DNA of 64,000 nucleotides from Mycobacterium sp. (lineage in GTDB: Bacteria; Actinomycetota; Actinomycetes; Mycobacteriales; Mycobacteriaceae): the NCBI GenBank assembly GCA_025965975.1, contig JAOPVX010000327.1:1-64000 (forward strand), read 5' to 3'. The notes below the pieces were generated by a model that searched no databases, was not told the origin of the DNA, and saw nothing but the letters and a program-made list of their open reading frames with translations. Both the position numbers and the translations under genes were made by a program. Below, piece after piece: positions 9,293 through 19,533 of the stretch (position 1 is the first letter of the stretch; the number at the start of each line of letters is the position of its first letter).

Positions 9293-10057
9293 ATGGTCGA
9301 GTTGAAGACCGAAGCAGAGATCGAGGCGATGGCCGCAGCGGGCGCTGTGGTGACCGAAGCGCTGCACGCGGTCGTCGAGCACGCCGCCCCCGGCCAACCC
9401 ACCGCCGAGCTCGACAAGGTTGCTGCCGACGTGCTGGCCCGACACGGCGCGGGCTCGCCGTTCCTCAACTACCACCCGCGGTGGGCGCCCAGCCCCTTCC
9501 CGGCGGTGCTGTGCGTGTCTGTCAACGACGCCGTCGTGCACGGAATCCCCAATGGCCAAGTGCTCGCCGACGGCGACCTGGTGTCGGTCGACTTCGGCGC
9601 GACGCTGCGCGGGTGGTGCGGCGATGCGGCGCGCAGCTTCATCGTGGGTACGCCCCGCACGCAGGACGCCGCGCTGATCGAGGCGACGGAGGCGGCGCTG
9701 GCCGCGGGCATCGCCGCGGTACGGCCCGGCAATACGCTTGGCGACGTCGGGCACGCGATCGCCGCGGTTGCCCGCGGCGCGGGGTACGGCCTGCTGGCCG
9801 ACCACGGCGGCCACGGCATCGGCCGCACCATGCATGAGGATCCGCACGTGCCCAACGAAGGCCGCCCCGGCAAGGGCTTGCGGCTGCGGCCCGGCCTGGT
9901 GATCGCGATCGAGCCGATGCTGCTCGCCGACGGTAGCGACGACTACAGCCACGACCCGGACGGGTCGACGCTGCGCACCGCGTCGGGTGCCCGCGCCGCG
10001 CATAGCGAGCACACCGTCGCGGTCACCGCCGACGGAGCCCGGATTCTCACCAACTGA
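9293..10057 (+). CDS. map: Type I methionine aminopeptidase
   Basis: A 254-residue M24 metallopeptidase that removes initiator methionine from new proteins. Dimetal-site motifs are present: VSVDFGATLRGWCGDAARSF (two aspartates), GHGIGRTMHEDPHVPN (histidine), AIEPM (glutamate) and the C-terminal SEHTVAVT (glutamate). The length is that of the short catalytic-only form, without the N-terminal zinc or SH3-binding extension seen in other paralogues. GGAGGACACACACG precedes the ATG. It is divergent from the diiron oxygenase gene. Confidence 0.95.
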   Translation: MVELKTEAEIEAMAAAGAVVTEALHAVVEHAAPGQPTAELDKVAADVLARHGAGSPFLNYHPRWAPSPFPAVLCVSVNDAVVHGIPNGQVLADGDLVSVDFGATLRGWCGDAARSFIVGTPRTQDAALIEATEAALAAGIAAVRPGNTLGDVGHAIAAVARGAGYGLLADHGGHGIGRTMHEDPHVPNEGRPGKGLRLRPGLVIAIEPMLLADGSDDYSHDPDGSTLRTASGARAAHSEHTVAVTADGARILTN

Positions 10058-10243
10058 TACGCAACGCGGGCGCCGGCCCGGGGATAGTCCGATGTCCGGC
10101 CCCTGTGCCGACTTGTGCACCATGGCTGTCGCTGCGCACTCCTGCAGCCCTTCGCACAACCCTGGCGTCGATCTCGGCGCTGGAACCGCAGAATGACGGC
10201 CTCCTCGAGACTCGCTTGTCGCCATGTTGCCACGGCTCTCTAG

Positions 10244-11365
<1,122 letters not shown>

Positions 11366-11451
11366 CCTCGGGCGTGTCTGCCGGGTAAGGAGCAGATAAC
11401 GCAGTAGGGTCCAGCTGATCGGGCTTGTCGTCTCGCCCGGAGGAGGTCGGC

Positions 11452-12216
11452 ATGCGGGAACTCAAAGTCGTCGGGCTCGACATCGACGGCAAACGAATCA
11501 TCTGCGAGTGCGATCCCTCAGGCGAGAAGTTCATTCTGCTCTCCGACGACCGGTTGCGGGCCGCGGTGCGTGGTGACAAGACCGTCTCGAGTCAACGCCA
11601 AATCGATGCCGAGGTCCCAAGCGTGCTGCGTCCCAAGGAGATTCAAGCCAAGATCAGGGCGGGCGCCTCGGTCGAACAGATCGCCTCTGCTGCCGGTGTC
11701 GATATCGAGCGGGTCGAAAGGTTTGCCCATCCGGTGTTGCTTGAGCGCTCACGCGCGGCCGAGCTGGCAACCGCCGCACATCCTGTGCTTGCCGACGGTC
11801 CATCGGTGCTCACGTTGTTGGAGACCGTGACGTCGGCGCTGGTTGCCCGCGGCCTGGATCCGGAGGACACCAGCTGGGACGCATGGCGCAACGAGGACGG
11901 CCGCTGGACGGTGCAGATGGGCTGGAAGGCCGGCATGTCCGACAACGTCGCGCACTTCCGATTCACACCTGGCGCGCACGGCGGCACCGTGACCTCGTTC
12001 GACGACGCGGCATGCGGGCTGATCGACCCCGACTTCGCCCGGCCGCTGCGGCCGCTGGCCCCCGTTGCTCAACTCGACTTCGAGGAGCCCCAACCGCTGG
12101 TCGCCGCAGCCGAGCCGCCGCCGGCGCCGAAGCCGCCGCGGGCCCGCAAGGGCAAGCCGGCCGTCCCCGCGTGGGAGGACGTGCTTCTCGGCGTTCGCTC
12201 CGGCGGGCAGCGATGA
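11452..12216 (+). CDS. sepH: Septation protein SepH
   Basis: A 254-residue SepH-type protein. The first 170 residues form the conserved DUF3071 domain (MRELKVVGLDIDGKRIICECDP, then SVLRPKEIQAKIRAGASVEQIASAAGVDIERVERFAHPVL, a helix-turn-helix-like segment). The C-terminal third is proline- and alanine-rich and ends in a basic patch PRARKGKPAVPAWEDVLLG. In actinobacteria SepH binds FtsZ and stimulates Z-ring assembly. GGAGGAGG precedes this ATG; a longer frame opens at 11425 but lacks a comparable site. It is shorter than Streptomyces SepH, as in other mycobacteria. Confidence 0.92.
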   Translation: MRELKVVGLDIDGKRIICECDPSGEKFILLSDDRLRAAVRGDKTVSSQRQIDAEVPSVLRPKEIQAKIRAGASVEQIASAAGVDIERVERFAHPVLLERSRAAELATAAHPVLADGPSVLTLLETVTSALVARGLDPEDTSWDAWRNEDGRWTVQMGWKAGMSDNVAHFRFTPGAHGGTVTSFDDAACGLIDPDFARPLRPLAPVAQLDFEEPQPLVAAAEPPPAPKPPRARKGKPAVPAWEDVLLGVRSGGQR

Positions 12217-12290
12217 GCGCTCCCGCGGCGAGCCGACAACAGCGATGACGCCTTGACCTGAAGTGCCGTTGAGGTCCTAGCTTCGACCTC

Positions 12291-13100
12291 ATGGTGACCA
12301 CTCTCGGGCCGATAGGCCTCGCCAGCAGCAATCCGTACACCGATGACGCGGTCGTCGTCGCCGAAGAAGCCCGCCGCGTCGAGAGCCTCGGCTTCTCCAC
12401 GCTGTGGCGATCCGGCAACCTGCCGATGCTCGACGCGGCGGTGCGGGCCACCGCGAGCATGCCGGTGGCCACCGGCATCATCCCCGTGGATTCGGTACCC
12501 ACCGCGGACGTCATCGCGACGTATCGATCCCTGCAGCGCGATCACCCTGGCCGCTTCATCGTCGGCCTTGGCGGCGCGCACGGGGCGCGGCCGCTTGAGA
12601 CGCTCAACGCCTACCTCGACACGCTGGACGCCGCGGGTCTGGCCGCCGACTCCCGGATGCTGGCCGCGCTCGGCCCGAACATGCTGGCGTTGGCGCGGGA
12701 CCGGGCCAGCGGCGCCTATCCGTTTCTGGTGACACCGGCGTATGTGGCGGATGCGCGCGCCGCGCTCGGCGCCGACAAGACGCTGGCGGTGCTGTTGATG
12801 GTCACGCCGACAACCGACCGCGAGGCCGCGCGACAGACAGCGGCCGTACCACTTGGCTTCCTGACCAACGTGGGCGGATACCGCCGGAACCTGTTGCGGC
12901 AAGGCTTTTCTGAGTCTGACATCGGCGACGTGAGTGACCGGTTGCTGGACGGCATCACCGCATGGGGCGCGCTCGATTCGATCGCGGCGCGCGTCGCGGA
13001 GTACCGCGCCGCCGGTGCCGATCAGGTGGTGCTGCGGATCCTCGGCGCCGACGCCGAGCAGGCATGGCAGGCCAGACTGGCCGAGGTGCTCATCGGGTGA
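12291..13100 (+). CDS. LLM-class F420-dependent oxidoreductase (TIGR03620 type)
   Basis: A 269-residue luciferase-like TIM-barrel protein of a short actinobacterial F420-dependent group. Recognisable blocks are EEARRVESLGFSTLWRSGNLPMLDAA near the N-terminus, HPGRFIVGLGGAH in the middle and a C-terminal AEYRAAGADQVVLRILG. It probably reduces or oxidises an unknown substrate with coenzyme F420. Its 3' end overlaps the convergent membrane-protein gene by 11 bp. Confidence 0.85.
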   Translation: MVTTLGPIGLASSNPYTDDAVVVAEEARRVESLGFSTLWRSGNLPMLDAAVRATASMPVATGIIPVDSVPTADVIATYRSLQRDHPGRFIVGLGGAHGARPLETLNAYLDTLDAAGLAADSRMLAALGPNMLALARDRASGAYPFLVTPAYVADARAALGADKTLAVLLMVTPTTDREAARQTAAVPLGFLTNVGGYRRNLLRQGFSESDIGDVSDRLLDGITAWGALDSIAARVAEYRAAGADQVVLRILGADAEQAWQARLAEVLIG

Positions 13101-13380
13101 GATGCCCGAGAGCCATCGCCAGCAGGGCCAGCCACGCGCCTGCGACGCCGACGCCGGATCCCAAGACGAACCACCGCCACACGGGCAGCTTGCGCCATCC
13201 CCACACCGTCGGGGCCAGCCCACCGACGGCCACCAGGTTGAGCCCGACGGCCAGCAGCGGATGCACCCGGGTCAATCCCATGCTCAAAACCACGATCGCT
13301 GCGGCCGTCACCGCGGCGACGAACGCGGCCACCGTCAGACCCGTCGCCCATGGGGTGGAGTCGTCGGTCACCCAAGTCAA
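13090..13380 (-). CDS. Small membrane protein (DUF2537-like)
   Basis: A 96-residue protein with three hydrophobic stretches (about residues 13-33, 41-57 and 68-92) and a conserved WGWRKLPVWRW loop between the second and third. It resembles the mycobacterial DUF2537 family, which sits beside the same RNA methyltransferase gene in M. tuberculosis. The two genes lie on one strand only 1 bp apart, so they form an operon. Function is unknown. Confidence 0.8.
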   Translation of the reverse strand: MTWVTDDSTPWATGLTVAAFVAAVTAAAIVVLSMGLTRVHPLLAVGLNLVAVGGLAPTVWGWRKLPVWRWFVLGSGVGVAGAWLALLAMALGHLTR

Positions 13381-13381
13381 T

Positions 13382-14197
13382 CTAGTCTGCCAATTTCGCC
13401 CGTTCGTAGAACGCGAGGGCGGCGGCGGTGGCGACGTTGAGCGAATCGGTGCCGCGCGACATCGGAATCCGCACCCGCACGTCGCTCGCGCGCATCGCGT
13501 GTTCGGTCAACCCGGACCCCTCTGCGCCGACGAGAATCGCCGCCTTTTCGTCGGCCACGTCGGTGATCGCCTCCGGCAATGTGCGGGCGGAGGGGTCGGG
13601 CGTCATGGCCAGCAGGCGAAAGCCGTTGTCCCGCAGCAGTTCCAAGTCTTTCGGCCAGGCCTCGGTCCACGCGTACGGCACCAGCAAGGCATGTCCCATC
13701 GACACCCGAACGGCGCGCCGGTACAGCGGGTCGGCGCAGCCGACGCCAAACACGACGGCGTCGACGCCAAGGCCCGCGGCGTTGCGGAAGATCGACCCGA
13801 GGTTCTCGTGGTCGTTGACGCCTTCGAGCACCGCTACGGTGCGGGCACCGTCAAGCACCTGCGCCACGGTCAGCTCGGGCGGGCGCGGCGACGACGCCAG
13901 CACCCCGCGGTTGAGATGGAATCCGACCACTTCGGCCATCACGTCGGCGTCCACCCGGTAGTACGGCGCCTCCGCGTCAGCCAGATCCGCCTCGAGTTCG
14001 CCCAGCCGCCGGTCGGTGCCAAGCAGGGCCCTTGGGCGGAAGCGGGAGGCCAGCATGCGCTGCACCACCACCACCCCCTCGGCGATCACCAGACCCCTGC
14101 CACTGGGCAGATCGGGCCTGCGGTCCACGCTGTTGAGATCGCGGAAGTCGTCGAGTCTGGGATCCGCAGGATCGGCGACGTCGATTACTGCTGCCAA
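13382..14197 (-). CDS. TrmH/SpoU-family RNA 2'-O-methyltransferase
   Basis: A 271-residue SPOUT methyltransferase. An N-terminal RNA-binding segment (residues 30-110) is followed by the trefoil-knot catalytic domain with motif 1 NHENLGSIFRNAAGLGVDAVV, motif 2 AILVGAEGSGL and motif 3 IPMSRGTDSLNVATAAALAFYE. It uses S-adenosylmethionine to methylate a ribose in rRNA or tRNA; the target cannot be told from sequence. It is co-transcribed with the small membrane gene downstream. Confidence 0.93.
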   Translation of the reverse strand: MAAVIDVADPADPRLDDFRDLNSVDRRPDLPSGRGLVIAEGVVVVQRMLASRFRPRALLGTDRRLGELEADLADAEAPYYRVDADVMAEVVGFHLNRGVLASSPRPPELTVAQVLDGARTVAVLEGVNDHENLGSIFRNAAGLGVDAVVFGVGCADPLYRRAVRVSMGHALLVPYAWTEAWPKDLELLRDNGFRLLAMTPDPSARTLPEAITDVADEKAAILVGAEGSGLTEHAMRASDVRVRIPMSRGTDSLNVATAAALAFYERAKLAD

Positions 14198-14234
14198 TCC
14201 CCCGCTCGCTTCGCTCGTGCCCGCCCGACGGCGC

Positions 14235-14666
14235 TCATGCGCTTTCGTCGACGACGCCCGACATCAGATCGGCGGCGACCAAGAGGGTCTTGCGCTGATC
14301 GGGCTCGAGTCGGTCAAGGCGTTGCCTGAGCCACTCCTGGCTGGCGCGGCGCTCGGCCTCGATCAGGTCGACGCCGGCGCGCGATACCGACACCAGCACC
14401 TGACGGCCGTCGGCTGGATGCGCGGTGCGTGCGACGAAACCCAGCTCGGCCAACGAGGCGATCACCCGCGTCATGGACGGCGGGCGGACCCGCTCGCGCG
14501 TGGCTAATGCCCCCGTCGTCATTGGGCCCTCCTTGGCAAGCGTCGACAACGCCGACAGCTGCGAGAGCGAACCAGGGGAATTCGGACGCCGGAACCGCAA
14601 TTGACGAGCCAGACGGATCACTGCCAGCGACAGATCACTCACAAGACGGGCGTCGACGTCTTTCAC
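14235..14666 (-). CDS. MarR-family transcriptional regulator
   Basis: A 143-residue MarR-type winged-helix regulator. The core reads [46 protein letters not shown], followed by the wing with [11 protein letters not shown] place the start at the GTG at 14666, giving [23 protein letters not shown], which matches the length of the M. tuberculosis Rv0880 protein; a start at 14687 would add seven residues. It is upstream of the RNA methyltransferase on the same strand. The effector is unknown; related mycobacterial MarR proteins respond to oxidants. Confidence 0.88.
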   Translation of the reverse strand: MKDVDARLVSDLSLAVIRLARQLRFRRPNSPGSLSQLSALSTLAKEGPMTTGALATRERVRPPSMTRVIASLAELGFVARTAHPADGRQVLVSVSRAGVDLIEAERRASQEWLRQRLDRLEPDQRKTLLVAADLMSGVVDESA

Positions 14667-14747
14667 AAGGCAAAGAGTACCTAGCACGTCTCGGGAAAGC
14701 CGTGGAAACCAAAGTCCAGTTCTGAGACGGCCATTGTCGGCTACGTT

Positions 14748-14993
14748 GTGAGCGTGGCACCTGAACCACCCGCTCTGCCTGCCATCTTGCTCAAGCCGTG
14801 GCCGGTCATCGTGGTGATCACCGCAGGTTGGCTGATCGCCGGCGTCTTGGCGGTCACGGTGCCCGGCCTATACGAGTGGCGGCCCTTCACGGTCGCCGGC
14901 CTTGCCGTCGGCGTGCTGGGCACATCGATCTTTCTGTGGCAACGTCACGCGGTGCGCCGCGGGTCTCGCGGAGCGCAGAGCGGGCTCAGCTGA
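14748..14993 (+). CDS. Small membrane protein (DUF2530-like)
   Basis: An 81-residue protein with two predicted transmembrane helices (about residues 19-38 and 48-66), a proline-rich N-terminus and a basic C-terminal tail [10 protein letters not shown]. It matches the DUF2530 pattern of the mycobacterial protein beside the MarR gene (Rv0879c). The start is GTG at 14748, with a second in-frame GTG two codons later. Divergent from marR by 81 bp. Function is unknown. Confidence 0.78.
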   Translation: MSVAPEPPALPAILLKPWPVIVVITAGWLIAGVLAVTVPGLYEWRPFTVAGLAVGVLGTSIFLWQRHAVRRGSRGAQSGLS

Positions 14994-15028
14994 ATTCGAC
15001 CAGCTGCATTCGACCAAAGGAGGACGCA

Positions 15029-15481
15029 ATGGCAGCGCCGCTATTGCAAGCACAGATCGATATCGATGCGCCGGTGGCCAAGGTGTGGGCTTTGGTGTCC
15101 GATCTCGGCCGGATGCCGCAGTGGAGTCCACAATGTCGGCTGATGAAGTCGTTGGGTCCGGTACGTCAAGGCACCCGAACGATCAATCTCAACCGCCGCA
15201 ACAACATGTTCTGGCCGACGACGTGCGTCGTCACCGAGGTCATTCCGGAGCAGAAGGTGGCGTTCCGGGTGAACCAGAACGGGACGATCTGGAGCTACGA
15301 GCTGGAGCCGACCGATGCAGGCACGCGCCTGGTGGAGACCCGCCACGCTGAGAACGGCGTGACGGCATTCTCCAACATGAGCGTGAACGCCATGTTCGGC
15401 GGCGTGCCGAATTTCGAGCGGGAGCTCGTCGACGGCATGAACGCATCACTGTCGCGCATCAAGGCCGCCGCAGAAAGCTAG
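15029..15481 (+). CDS. SRPBCC (START-like) family protein
   Basis: A 150-residue polyketide-cyclase/START-like protein: QAQIDIDAPVAKVWALVSDLGRMPQWSPQC at the N-terminus, then strands with EVIPEQKVAFRVN and a long C-terminal helix. An excellent AAAGGAGG ribosome-binding site is seven bases from the ATG. In M. tuberculosis, as I recall, this spot holds a PPE gene instead, so the gene is lineage-specific context. Such proteins bind hydrophobic ligands in a deep pocket; the ligand here is unknown. Converges with the DUF3027 gene, overlapping by 4 bp. Confidence 0.85.
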   Translation: MAAPLLQAQIDIDAPVAKVWALVSDLGRMPQWSPQCRLMKSLGPVRQGTRTINLNRRNNMFWPTTCVVTEVIPEQKVAFRVNQNGTIWSYELEPTDAGTRLVETRHAENGVTAFSNMSVNAMFGGVPNFERELVDGMNASLSRIKAAAES

Positions 15482-16242
15482 TCCGCAGGCTCGGCGACGT
15501 CGAGGACGCCGTCGTCGTACGGGTCGAAAAGCGGGGAGCCGGTGCCGGCCGGCTGCGGTGTGTCCGAGTGCGCGCCGCAACCGTATTCGGACTCGACGAC
15601 TTGCCCGTCGGCGGCCAGCTCGTTGGCGCACACCCCGAACATCGTGCCCAGTGCCCCGGCGAGCGGAATGTAGAAGCCGCAGTCGCGGCACACGCGGCGG
15701 GTGGACCGGGCCATCGCCGATCCGGGACCGAAGTCCCCGTCATGCCAGCGTTGGGCGGCGTCGCTGCGGCCGAACTCGCCGAGCACCTGGCGGCGACCCA
15801 GCCCGACCTCGACGGCGACCTCGTCGACCTGCGGGTCACCGCTGGCCATGTAGCCGGCCACCAGCCGGGGGTCGTTGGCCAGCGGCGCCAGCAGGTCGCC
15901 GGGGCCAAGGTCGCCGGGTTTGACGCGCTCCTGCCACGGCACCCACTTTGGCGCTAGCAACGCGGTCGGACCTGGAACCAATACGAGTTCGCTAATCGTG
16001 GCTTGGGATGCGCCCGGACAGGCCGCGACCACGACGGCCCACTGCCAGCCTCGGTAACCAGGCATGTCGGCCAGGAACCGATGCGTCGCGGCGGTCGGGT
16101 CCTCGAAGCTGGCGCCGAGGTACTCACCCAGGGTGCCCTCGCCGCTGAACTCGATGATCGCGGCGCGCGCCTGCTCGACGGCGCCCATCAGCACCGCCTC
16201 CAGGTCGGGGCGATCGTCGGTGTCAACGCTGTCCATCGTCAT
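15478..16242 (-). CDS. DUF3027 family protein
   Basis: A 254-residue actinobacterial protein of the DUF3027 family (M. tuberculosis Rv0877). Visible features are LGEYLGASFEDPTAATHRFLADMPGYRGWQWAV in the first half, WVPWQERVKPGDLGPGDLL, and a C-terminal cysteine cluster CRDCGFYIPLAGALGTMFGVCANE followed by EYGCGAHSD that probably binds zinc. Open frame continues upstream to 16899, but that part is antisense to the MFS gene; the ATG at 16242 gives the family start. It diverges from the MFS gene 81 bp away. Function is unknown. Confidence 0.85.
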   Translation of the reverse strand: MTMDSVDTDDRPDLEAVLMGAVEQARAAIIEFSGEGTLGEYLGASFEDPTAATHRFLADMPGYRGWQWAVVVAACPGASQATISELVLVPGPTALLAPKWVPWQERVKPGDLGPGDLLAPLANDPRLVAGYMASGDPQVDEVAVEVGLGRRQVLGEFGRSDAAQRWHDGDFGPGSAMARSTRRVCRDCGFYIPLAGALGTMFGVCANELAADGQVVESEYGCGAHSDTPQPAGTGSPLFDPYDDGVLDVAEPAD

Positions 16243-16323
16243 CAATAGTGCCTGAGCCGCGAACGTCGAGCCACACCGGTCGCCTGCACGCCCGCTACCG
16301 CCGCGATGGGGGAGAATCGTGGC

Positions 16324-18027
16324 GTGACCGGATCGCGGCGTGACCACCGAGACCCTCGAGGTCGGCGGGAGGATCGCTACTACCCACCGCGTCCGCCAAC
16401 CGATGCAGACGGGGAGCATCCCGGCATGGCGAACTACCCCAGCGACCCCGACGTCGGCGACGGCTATCGACGGCCCCGTCGCTCCTCGTCGGTGCCGAGC
16501 GCGAACCGGTGGCTGCCGCCGCTCGGCGATCGCTCTGCCCGTGAGCACCCCTCGGACCCGCCGCCACCAACCGTCGGCGCCGGCGCGGGCCAGAAGGTCA
16601 CCGTCACAAGGGCGGCCGCGCAGCGCAGCCGCGAAATGGGTTCCAGGATGTACGGTCTGGTGCACCGTGCCGCCACCGCCGATGGCGCCGACAAGTCCGG
16701 TCTTACCGCGCTGACCTGGCCGGTGGTGGCGAACTTCGCCGTCGACGCCGCGATGGGCGTCGCACTGGCCAACACCCTGTTCTTTGCCGCGGCCAGCGGA
16801 GCGAGCAAGAGCAAGGTCGCGCTGTACCTGTTGATCACCATCGCGCCGTTCGCCGTCATCGCCCCGCTGATCGGGCCCGCGCTTGACCGGCTGCAGCACG
16901 GTCGGCGGGTGGCGCTTGCCACCTCGTTCATGTTGCGCACCGTGCTGGCCGTGGTGCTCATCGCCAACTACGACGGCGCCAGCGGCAGCTTCCCGTCCTG
17001 GGTGCTGTATCCGTGCGCACTGGGAATGATGGTGCTGTCCAAGTCATTTAGCGTGCTGCGCAGTGCGGTCACCCCTCGTGTGCTGCCGCCGACGATCGAC
17101 CTGGTACGGGTGAACTCGCGGCTGACGACCTTCGGGTTGCTCGGCGGAACGATGGTCGGCGGCGCGATCGCCGCAGGCGCCGAATGGGCGTTCAACCTGT
17201 TCCATCTGCCCGGCGCGTTGTACGTCATCGTCGCGGCCACGGTCGTCGGCGCGGCGCTGTCAATGCGGATCCCGAAGTGGGTCGAGGTGACCGCGGGCGA
17301 GGTCCCCGCCACGCTGTCCTACCACGGCCGCAGCGGGGAATTGCGCCGCCACCCCGACCAGCACAACATGTCCGGCGCAGCACGACAACCGTTGGGCCGC
17401 AACATCATTACCGCGCTGTGGGGCAACTGCACGATCAAGGTGATGGTCGGATTTCTGTTCCTATACCCCGCGTTTGTGGCCAAGTCCCACGACGCCAGCG
17501 GCTGGGAGCAGATGCGCATCCTCGGGGTGATCGGCGCAGCGGCGGCGATCGGCAACTTCGCGGGCAACTTCACCAGCGCCCGCCTGCGGCTCGGCCATCC
17601 GGCATTGCTTGTCGTGCGTTGCACGATCGCGGTGACCACCGTCGCCCTTGCCACGGCGCTGACCGGCAAGCTGCTGGTGGCCGCGATCGCGACGCTGGTC
17701 ACCTCGGGGGCGAGCGCGATCGCGAAAGCCTCGCTGGACGCGTCGCTGCAGGACGACCTGCCGGAGAAGTCGCGCGCGTCGGCGTTCGGACGCTCAGAGT
17801 CCGTGCTGCAGTTGGCCTGGGTGGCCGGCGGCGCCATGGGTGTGCTGGTGTACACCGATTTGTGGGTGGGCTTCACGGGGATCTCCGCGGTGCTGATCGT
17901 CGGACTGGCGCAGACGGTGGTGAGCTATTTCGGCGAGTCGCTGATACCCGGCTTCGGCGGCAATCGTCCGGTGCTCGCCGAGCAGGAGGGCGGCAGGCCG
18001 GACAGGGCGGCGGTGGCGCAGGAGTGA
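16324..18027 (+). CDS. MFS transporter-like membrane protein
   Basis: A large (about 567-residue) major-facilitator-fold membrane protein. The first 110 residues are hydrophilic, basic and proline-rich (cytoplasmic). Around twelve hydrophobic segments follow, from LTALTWPVVANFAVDAAMGVALANTLFF onward, with the loop GPALDRLQHGRRVALATSF after the third helix. It matches the M. tuberculosis Rv0876c type. I favour the GTG at 16324 because GGGGGAG sits about ten bases upstream; an ATG at 16306 is an alternative. The next gene starts inside its stop codon. Substrate unknown. Confidence 0.86.
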   Translation: MTGSRRDHRDPRGRREDRYYPPRPPTDADGEHPGMANYPSDPDVGDGYRRPRRSSSVPSANRWLPPLGDRSAREHPSDPPPPTVGAGAGQKVTVTRAAAQRSREMGSRMYGLVHRAATADGADKSGLTALTWPVVANFAVDAAMGVALANTLFFAAASGASKSKVALYLLITIAPFAVIAPLIGPALDRLQHGRRVALATSFMLRTVLAVVLIANYDGASGSFPSWVLYPCALGMMVLSKSFSVLRSAVTPRVLPPTIDLVRVNSRLTTFGLLGGTMVGGAIAAGAEWAFNLFHLPGALYVIVAATVVGAALSMRIPKWVEVTAGEVPATLSYHGRSGELRRHPDQHNMSGAARQPLGRNIITALWGNCTIKVMVGFLFLYPAFVAKSHDASGWEQMRILGVIGAAAAIGNFAGNFTSARLRLGHPALLVVRCTIAVTTVALATALTGKLLVAAIATLVTSGASAIAKASLDASLQDDLPEKSRASAFGRSESVLQLAWVAGGAMGVLVYTDLWVGFTGISAVLIVGLAQTVVSYFGESLIPGFGGNRPVLAEQEGGRPDRAAVAQE

Positions 18028-18506
18028 AACGCGTCGTCGCCGCGCTGGCGGTGGTGGTGGTCGTGGCGTCTGGGCTGACCGGCGTGCTGATCTGGCGGCT
18101 GTCGCGCGGCCATGCACCGGAACGTCCCGAGATCAGCGCCTATTCGCGCGGGCAGCTGGTGCGGGTGGGGCCCTACCGGTATTGCGAGGTGCTCAACCCC
18201 ACCGACTGTCAAACCCCGCACACCGACGGCCAACTCACCGTCGACCCGCGCCACCCCGTGCAATTGTCTGTGCCCCCCGCGATTGCCCGCGCTCCGTGGA
18301 TCTTGGTGCGGTCCTACGAGAGTGCCGACGTCGTCGACGAATTCCGTCCGAACACGAAGCTTGCGGTCACCATCCCGACCGTGGATCCGCACCGAGGCAA
18401 GCTGTTTGGCGTTGCGGTGCAACTGCCGACCCTGGTCCGCGACGAGGCCGGAAACGAGTTTCCGGTGCCGCATGCGGAGTGGTCGGTGCGGACGGTCTGG
18501 TCCTAG
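18024..18506 (+). CDS. DUF2771-family secreted or anchored protein
   Basis: A 160-residue protein with an uncleaved or signal-anchor helix at residues 3-25 (VVAALAVVVVVASGLTGVLIW) and a mainly beta extracytoplasmic domain containing GPYRYCEVLNPTDC, a likely disulphide pair. It resembles the mycobacterial DUF2771 protein that follows the MFS gene. The GTG start overlaps the MFS stop by four bases (GTGA), so the two are translationally coupled and may act together at the membrane. Function is unknown. Confidence 0.82.
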   Translation: MKRVVAALAVVVVVASGLTGVLIWRLSRGHAPERPEISAYSRGQLVRVGPYRYCEVLNPTDCQTPHTDGQLTVDPRHPVQLSVPPAIARAPWILVRSYESADVVDEFRPNTKLAVTIPTVDPHRGKLFGVAVQLPTLVRDEAGNEFPVPHAEWSVRTVWS

Positions 18507-19507
18507 CCCGCTCGGTGTCCCGGCGGGACGCGTTCATCCTCGGGCGTCGGGCCTGGTGGTGTCCCGTCCCCAAACGGCTTGCCGCCCAACGCTTCGCGGC
18601 CATGCGGCGTCAGCCAGTTGGACAGATCGGGCCCCTTTGGCACGATCTGTGTCGGGTTGATGTCCTTGTGCACGATGTAGTAGTGCCGCTTGATCTGCAC
18701 GAAGTCGATGGTGTCGCCGAAGCCCGGCGTTTGGAACAGATCGCGCGCGTAGGCCCACAGCACCGGCATCTCGGACAGCTTCTGCCGGTTGCATTTGAAG
18801 TGCCCGTGGTAGACGGGGTCGAAACGGGCCAGCGTGGTGAACAGCCGGACATCGGCCTCGGTGATGGTGTCGCCGACCAGATAGCGCTGATTGCGCAGCC
18901 GCTCAGAAAGCCAGTCGAGGGCGGTGAACAACCGGTCGTAGGCCTTGTCGTAGGCCTCCTGCGACCCCGCGAAACCACACCGGTACACGCCGTTGTTGAC
19001 CTCGCTGTAGATGCGCTTGGCGACCTCGTCGATCTCGCCGCGCAGCTCCTCGGGGTACAGCCGCGGGGCGCCTTCACGGTGGAATTTGACCCACTCGGAG
19101 GAGAAGTCGAGCGTCATCTGCGGGAAGTCGTTGGTGACGACCTCACCCGTCGGCACGTCGACGATCGCGGGCACCGTGATGCCCTTCTCGTAGTGGGGGA
19201 AGCGCTTGAGGTACGCGTCCTTGAGCCGGGGAATCTTCAGCACCGGGTCGACGCCACCGGGGTCGAGGTCGAACGTCCAGCTGTCCTCGTCGTGGGTGGG
19301 GCCGCAAAAGCCAATGGAGAGCACGTCTTCCAGACCGAGCAGGCGACGCACGATGATCGTGCGGTTGGCCCACGGGCACGCGCGCGCGACGATGAGCCGA
19401 TAGCGATCCGGTTCGACGGGATAGCCGTCGCGCCCGTCGGCCGTGATTCGGGTGGTGATGTATTTGGTATCGCGATTGAACTCGCCACCGCCTGCGACAT
19501 AGGCCAT
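18503..19507 (-). CDS. Xi-class glutathione transferase / glutathionyl-hydroquinone reductase-like protein
   Basis: A 334-residue protein of the ECM4/YqjG-type xi class. The catalytic cysteine is Cys44 in VARACPWANRT, and the conserved GGEFNRD precedes it. The helical C-terminal half contains NNGVYRCGFAGSQEAYDKAYDRLF and LVGDTITEADVRLFTTLARFDPVYHGHFKCN. The family reduces S-conjugated hydroquinones with glutathione; since mycobacteria make mycothiol, the thiol partner here is probably mycothiol (inference). The ATG at 19507 is the family start; open frame extends upstream only through the cspB region. Confidence 0.9.
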   Translation of the reverse strand: MAYVAGGGEFNRDTKYITTRITADGRDGYPVEPDRYRLIVARACPWANRTIIVRRLLGLEDVLSIGFCGPTHDEDSWTFDLDPGGVDPVLKIPRLKDAYLKRFPHYEKGITVPAIVDVPTGEVVTNDFPQMTLDFSSEWVKFHREGAPRLYPEELRGEIDEVAKRIYSEVNNGVYRCGFAGSQEAYDKAYDRLFTALDWLSERLRNQRYLVGDTITEADVRLFTTLARFDPVYHGHFKCNRQKLSEMPVLWAYARDLFQTPGFGDTIDFVQIKRHYYIVHKDINPTQIVPKGPDLSNWLTPHGREALGGKPFGDGTPPGPTPEDERVPPGHRAG

Positions 19508-19533
19508 GCGTCCAGGATGCCCTGTTTCGCCGC

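Noticed and set aside
16243..16899. N-terminal extension of the DUF3027 gene
   Set aside because: The extension is antisense to the MFS gene and lacks conserved sequence; the family start is at 16242.
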